Assembly: GCA_022561955.1 (NCBI GenBank)
Contig: JADFQF010000042.1
Location: forward strand, 1-8,613
Length of the DNA: 8,613 bases
DNA from: Chloroflexota bacterium
Lineage (GTDB): Bacteria > Chloroflexota > Dehalococcoidia > SAR202 > UBA11138
Reading direction: 5' to 3'
This document shows, one piece after another, positions 5,064-8,613 of the stretch. The first letter of the stretch is position 1, and each line of letters starts with the position of its first letter. The notes under the pieces were generated by a model that worked only from the letters and a program-made list of their open reading frames with translations, was not told the origin of the DNA and made no database searches. The position numbers were made by a program, and so were the translations under genes.

Positions 5064-6200
5064 ATGAGTACAAAAAACGGGGAGAACATTCTCGTAGTCG
5101 TCCAGATGACGGGCGGCAACGATTTCATGAACACCATCGTTCCGTACACGAACGGGCATTATTACGATGCGAGGAAGAAGGTCGTCCTTGCCCAGGACGA
5201 GGTCCTGCCAATAAACGATGAGCTTGCCATCAACGGCAATGCGGCGCCGTTCAAGCGTCTCTACGACGAAGGAAAGGCGGCGATCATACAGGGCATCGGA
5301 TACCCCGACTCGAACAGGTCCCACTTCAGAGGCATGGATATCTGGCACACGTGCGAGCCGGACAGGGTCGGCACGAACGGCTGGCTTGGACTCGCCATAA
5401 GAGAGCTGGACCCCAAGGGCGAGAACGTGCTCACTGGCGTCAGCATCGGCCAGGGCCTGCCCAGGGCCATGGCGGTTTCCGGGGTCCCGGTAACCTCCGT
5501 AGGCGATTTAGAGGGCTATGGCGTGATGAACAGGCTCGATAGAGAGCGGCTGAGAGACAAGGCTATCCAGGCCTTTAAAGACATATACGGTCAGGCGATT
5601 GGGACCGGACCGGTCTCGGAATATATAGGTCAGACCGGCCTGGACGTGCTCAAGGGCGCCGACCTGCTGGCGGACGTAGCCGATAAATATGAGTCTCCCG
5701 TCGAATACGCCGACAATCCCATAGCGAAGAGCCTCAGAGACGTAGCACGGATTCATTTCGCGGACCTTGGCACGAGGATCTTCTACACCAGCCACGGTGG
5801 ATACGATACTCACGCCAACGAGCTGCCGACCCATCCCAAGCTGATGAGCGATGTCTCGGGAGCGATATCAGATTTCCTCGACGACCTGGAGCACCACGAT
5901 GCCTCTGATAATGTGACGATCCTGGTGTTTACGGAGTTCGGTCGGCGCATGCGGGACAACGGCAGCGGCACGGATCACGGCTCTGGCGGAGGCGCCTTCC
6001 TGTTCGGCAAGAAAGTGGAAGGTGGGCTGTACTGCGAGTACCCGTCGCTGGACCCCAAGGACTGGGAGCACGGCGAGGACCTCAAACACACCATAGACTT
6101 CCGAGGTATTTATGGCACGGTGCTGGAGCAGTGGATGAGCATAGAGGCGAAGCCAATCGTGAATGGCGATTTCGAGCAGATTCATCCCTTCAAGGCATAG
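5064..6200 (+). CDS. DUF1501 family protein (alkaline phosphatase/sulfatase-like fold)
   Basis: The 378-residue product shows the DUF1501 landmarks: ILVVVQMTGGNDFMNTIVPY (9-28; GGxD-type metal loop), GYPDSNRSHFRGMDIWHT (79-96), HGGYDTHANE (244-253) and TEFGRRMRDNGSGTDHGSGG (290-309). The conserved D, H, FGR and DHG residues are those used for metal binding in the alkaline-phosphatase superfamily to which DUF1501 is assigned, so a hydrolase-like metal site is likely intact; the substrate is unknown. An AGGGGA lies 6 bases upstream of ATG 5064. The protein begins directly with the core strand, without the Tat signal (RRxFL) that many DUF1501 proteins carry, and so appears cytoplasmic. It sits between the DUF1800 gene (41 bases) and the NHL gene (27 bases). 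Confidence 0.92.
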   Translation: MSTKNGENILVVVQMTGGNDFMNTIVPYTNGHYYDARKKVVLAQDEVLPINDELAINGNAAPFKRLYDEGKAAIIQGIGYPDSNRSHFRGMDIWHTCEPDRVGTNGWLGLAIRELDPKGENVLTGVSIGQGLPRAMAVSGVPVTSVGDLEGYGVMNRLDRERLRDKAIQAFKDIYGQAIGTGPVSEYIGQTGLDVLKGADLLADVADKYESPVEYADNPIAKSLRDVARIHFADLGTRIFYTSHGGYDTHANELPTHPKLMSDVSGAISDFLDDLEHHDASDNVTILVFTEFGRRMRDNGSGTDHGSGGGAFLFGKKVEGGLYCEYPSLDPKDWEHGEDLKHTIDFRGIYGTVLEQWMSIEAKPIVNGDFEQIHPFKA

Positions 6201-6227
6201 TAAATAGCGGCAAAAGGAGCTAAACCC

Positions 6228-7256
6228 ATGGCACGCCCATATGGACTGCTAAGAGCGGGCTACCCCTATCTCAAGACCCTCGGCATGCGCCGGATAACCA
6301 ACTTTCCGGTCGATGTCGCCTTCGGAAAAGACAAGACGATTTACATCCTCCTGAGATCGGAGGGCGTGGCCCTCATCAGGGTCTGGTCTCTCGACGACGC
6401 GGAGCAACTCACGGACGACCTGAAGCAGATCGGAGGCTTTGGCGTCGAGGACGGCCAGTTCAAATGGCCGGTGCAGCTGATTACGAACGATAGCGGAGAC
6501 ATCTTCGTCAGCGACGAGGCGATCCATCGGATCACTCGCTTCGACGAGGCGGGCGAGTTCGTTGCGAAGTGGGGCGTTGAAGGCAGCTCCGAGGGAGAGC
6601 TGAAGGGGCCGTCGGGCATTGCCTTCGACAACGACGGCAATATATTAGTCGTGGACTCTCAGAACCACCGCATCCAGCGTTTCACACCTGATGGAGAACA
6701 TCTGGGTGGGTTCGGCTCACAGGGGCGTGAGGCGGGCCAGTTCGAGCTGCCGTGGGGCATCCACGTCGACGAGCTAGGAGACATCTATGTCGCCGACTGG
6801 GGCAACAACAGGGTGCAAAAGCTCGGCCCGACGGGCGAGCCGCTCATGGTCATCGGCAGCCCCGGCACGGGAGACGGGGAGTTCGACAGGCCCACCGGCG
6901 TGGCCGTTGACGCCCACGGCGACATCTACGTATCCGACTGGGGCAACAACAGGGTCGAGATGTTCAACCAGGAGGGTCAATACATCTGGAAGTTCCTGGG
7001 CGACGCCTCCCTATCCAGGGCGGCGCGCGGCTATATGCTGACCAACGCCATGCCGAACCGCCTGCGGGAAATGGGCAGGCTGGAGCAGGAAAAGTACCTG
7101 CGCCGACCCCGCTCAGTGCGTATCGACAGCGAATTCAGGCTCTTCATCGCGGACTACGAGTCCTACCGTTTACAGGTATACCAGAAGGAGGCCATCCCTC
7201 TGGACGAGAGCACGATGGCCGCCCCAATCCGGAATCCGACTCTGGCCACCACCTGA
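6228..7256 (+). CDS. NHL-repeat beta-propeller protein
   Basis: The 342-residue protein is built of about six NHL-type blades. The clearest are GQFKWPVQLITNDSGDIFVSD, GELKGPSGIAFDNDGNILVV, GQFELPWGIHVDELGDIYVA and GEFDRPTGVAVDAHGDIYVS, each followed by a 'NNRVQKL' or 'NHRIQRF'-like strand. Blades four and five are 47 residues apart (aspartates D185 and D232) and share DWGNNRV, with 22 identical bases at 6793-6814 and 6934-6955. Between the fifth and last blades is a non-repeat, charged, probably helical insertion (about 259-293), after which RPRSVRIDSEFRLFIADYES closes the propeller. AGGAG is 8 bases upstream of ATG 6228. No signal peptide is seen. NHL propellers bind proteins, nucleic acids or small molecules, or form lyase-type active sites; its place behind DUF1800/DUF1501 suggests a partner protein, but this is inference. 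Confidence 0.9.
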   Translation: MARPYGLLRAGYPYLKTLGMRRITNFPVDVAFGKDKTIYILLRSEGVALIRVWSLDDAEQLTDDLKQIGGFGVEDGQFKWPVQLITNDSGDIFVSDEAIHRITRFDEAGEFVAKWGVEGSSEGELKGPSGIAFDNDGNILVVDSQNHRIQRFTPDGEHLGGFGSQGREAGQFELPWGIHVDELGDIYVADWGNNRVQKLGPTGEPLMVIGSPGTGDGEFDRPTGVAVDAHGDIYVSDWGNNRVEMFNQEGQYIWKFLGDASLSRAARGYMLTNAMPNRLREMGRLEQEKYLRRPRSVRIDSEFRLFIADYESYRLQVYQKEAIPLDESTMAAPIRNPTLATT

Positions 7257-7535
7257 CCGCTCGCACATGAGCCGCGCGATCCCTCCCTCAGCGGCGCTCG
7301 TTCGGAACGGGTACGCCGGGCGTCGCTATAAAGACCAGCGGTCCAGCAGCAGGCGCCGCCCCTATCTGTTGCCGGGCGTTGGCGCAGCGTCTACTGAGGA
7401 TTATCCGCCGACATGCCCAACCCGCCGGGACGCCTCGATTCCCAGTCCTCGCCTGGTGAATTACGCATCATCATGCGCTCCTGCCTAGAGTGACGCTGCC
7501 GCCTGGGTTTTGCGGCCATAGTCCGGTCTCCCTTC
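7257..7535. other. Intergenic region without recognisable features
   Basis: After the NHL gene stop there are 279 bases (over 400 if the amidase remnant began at TTG 7668) in which I see no family-like frame, no tRNA-like cloverleaf and no strong hairpin with a T-run. A - strand frame crosses it (7391-7585), but it is short, Arg/Met-rich and not family-like. Confidence 0.5.
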
Positions 7536-8066
7536 GTGGCGACGATAGACGTGTCCAACCCGTTCCTTCCTGCGAATCCTGTCAATCCGACTCGACACGT
7601 GATACAAATTGCTTTGCACCCAGAACAAAACCAGACTCGATTTCATGCAACAGCCGGGGGCAAAGCGTTGGGCCGAAACACGATTGACGATACACTGAAC
7701 GCGTTTTGTAAGGACACCGACGCGTACCTCCAAGGGGCGGCAGACGGACCGCTGGCCGGTCTAACGTTCGCCGCCAAAGACATATTCGATGTCGCAGGAC
7801 ACGTTACCGGGGGCGGCAACCCCGACTGGAAGGCCACGCACGAACCCGCGGAACGCACGGCCTGGGTGGTGAAGACCCTCGTCGAGGCCGGAGCGACGAT
7901 GGTCGGCAAGACCATCACCGACGAGCTTACTCGCGGCATATTCGGCGAGAACGCACACTACGGCACGCCCGTAAACCCCCGCGCGCCCGATCGAGTGCCC
8001 GGCGGGTCGTCCAGTGGACCGGTCTCGGCAGTGGCAGGCTGCCCGGTCAAGGAAGCTGCCTTATAA
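7536..8066 (+). pseudogene. Truncated amidase-signature enzyme, N-terminal part only
   Basis: The frame reads as the first third of an amidase-signature (AS) hydrolase: GPLAGLTFAAKDIFDVAGH with the catalytic lysine (K81 if GTG 7536 is the start), a GGGNPDW segment, AWVVKTLVEAGATMVGKT, and VPGGSSSGPVSAVAG with the GGSSSG motif at 156-161. It then ends in KEAAL and TAA at 8064-8066. AS enzymes are usually 400-500 residues and need the nucleophilic serine of the following GTDTGGS motif, which is absent, so this product cannot be an active amidase. Family resemblance stops around 8048, 33 bases before the next gene, consistent with a deletion of the remaining two thirds. The first 40 residues look unlike the family; TTG 7668 (LGRNTIDDTLNAF) is another possible start. 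No clear SD precedes GTG 7536. Confidence 0.75.
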
Positions 8067-8081
8067 TAAAAGGAGGACGAA

Positions 8082-8468
8082 GTGCCGAACTATACCTACG
8101 ACCACATCCACCTGCGCACCCGCGATCCGGAGGCGACGACGAAGTACTACCACGAGATGTTCGGGGCGAAGATCGTCGAATCCGTGCAGTCGGACGGACA
8201 GAGCCGCGTCGACATCGACCTGAACGGACTGACGATATTTGTCGCACGCGTCTCGACCGAAGACGACGTTCCCGTTCCTCCCGCCGACCCACACATGGGG
8301 CTCGACCACTTTGGACTGCGTGTCGATAACCTGGACGAGGCCACCGCCGACCTCAAGAGCAAGGGCGCCGAGTTCAGCATGGAGCCGCGCGATCTTCGTC
8401 CCGGAGTGAGGATCGCCTTCGTGCGCGCACCGGACGATGTCCGAATCGAGCTTCTCGAACGCAGCTAA
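8082..8468 (+). CDS. VOC (glyoxalase/bleomycin-resistance/extradiol dioxygenase) family protein
   Basis: The 128-residue protein is a single VOC unit of two beta-alpha-beta-beta-beta modules. Module one has YDHIHLRTRDPEATTKYYHE (6-24 region), and module two has LDHFGLRVDNLDEATADLKS (74-93) with the closing strand RIAFVRAPDDVRIELLE (110-126). Likely metal ligands are H8, H76 and E123, in the usual places, so metal binding is probably kept. VOC proteins include lyases, epimerases, dioxygenases and resistance proteins, and the sequence alone does not choose between them. The GTG start at 8082 is set by a very strong SD (AAAGGAGGA, ending 4 bases upstream). It follows the amidase remnant by 15 bases and precedes the CoA-transferase gene by 24, suggesting a catabolic operon in which an epimerase- or hydratase-like step is plausible. 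Confidence 0.88.
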   Translation: MPNYTYDHIHLRTRDPEATTKYYHEMFGAKIVESVQSDGQSRVDIDLNGLTIFVARVSTEDDVPVPPADPHMGLDHFGLRVDNLDEATADLKSKGAEFSMEPRDLRPGVRIAFVRAPDDVRIELLERS

Positions 8469-8492
8469 CTGGACGCACGCGGAGGCGCATAT

Positions 8493-8613
8493 ATGGAAAG
8501 GCAGAGTAAAGAACTGAAGGGCCCACTGGATGGATTGCGGGTCATCGACTGGACGATGTGGCAGTTCGGCCCTGTCTCGACGATGATGCTGGCCGACATG
8601 GGGGCCGAGGTCA
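8493..8613 (+). CDS. CaiB/BaiF family III CoA-transferase, N-terminal part, runs off the window
   Basis: ATG 8493 is preceded by GGAGG (8481-8485) at 7 bases. The forty visible residues include GPLDGLRVIDWTMWQFGPVS and then MMLADMGAEV, the standard start of family III CoA-transferases ('PLxGLRVLDLT....GPxxxxLLADxGAEVIKVE'), which move CoA between carboxylic acids in carnitine, oxalate, bile-acid and aromatic-acid pathways. The Trp-Met-Trp-Gln stretch where most members have a smaller residue plus 'AGP' is a subfamily variation; the catalytic aspartate lies beyond the window. It probably shares an operon with the VOC gene 24 bases upstream. Confidence 0.85.
   Translation, partial: MERQSKELKGPLDGLRVIDWTMWQFGPVSTMMLADMGAEV

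Noticed and set aside
7257..7535. tRNA or other structured RNA gene
   Set aside because: A CTCGATTCCC-like stretch near 7433 recalls a T-arm, but no matching acceptor stem or anticodon arm could be built around it.
7391..7585. 64-codon - strand open frame upstream of the amidase remnant
   Set aside because: Basic, Met/Arg-rich, overlapping the amidase frame, no SD worth noting and no family resemblance.

Overview
The window is GC-rich and densely coded, interrupted by two intergenic stretches packed with palindromic repeats. No gene in it fixes the taxonomy. The mix of CoA-transferase family III, VOC and amidase-signature catabolic genes, a PdxA-type dehydrogenase, and a DUF1800/DUF1501 pair with an NHL propeller would fit an uncultured environmental bacterium, perhaps a Chloroflexota (Dehalococcoidia/SAR202-like) genome. 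That assignment is inference only.

Left part (1-1580): the last 59 codons of a thiamine-diphosphate-enzyme-like protein, then a small DUF167/YggU gene, both on +. Facing them on - are proC (pyrroline-5-carboxylate reductase) and yggT, coupled by a 1-base TAGTG stop/start overlap. DUF167, YggT and ProC genes are often neighbours in one direction in bacteria; here the DUF167 gene converges on the other two with only 31 bases between stops.

Middle part (1581-3594): a 361-base repeat-bearing gap, a PdxA-family dehydrogenase on - (start reset to 2946 on the basis of an SD), and a 648-base gap that holds the divergent promoter regions and a nest of palindromes. Both gaps carry one copy of a 45-base two-hairpin module, in opposite orientation. 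Each copy interrupts a different repeat sequence at the same junction, CTC|ACC, and removing the 45 bases restores what looks like an intact repeat in both places. This is the most unusual structure in the window.

Right-centre (3595-7256): a three-gene + operon with a strong SD before each gene: a DUF1800 protein, a DUF1501 protein (alkaline-phosphatase-superfamily fold) and a six-bladed NHL-repeat protein. None has a visible export signal, although DUF1501/DUF1800 proteins are commonly Tat- or Sec-exported. A 7-base inverted repeat overlaps an extended -10-like sequence upstream of the operon.

Right end (7257-8613): a gap with nothing recognisable, a truncated amidase-signature gene that stops shortly after the GGSSSG motif and so lacks the catalytic nucleophile, then a VOC-family protein and the start of a CaiB/BaiF CoA-transferase. 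The last two look like the beginning of a catabolic operon that runs out of the window.
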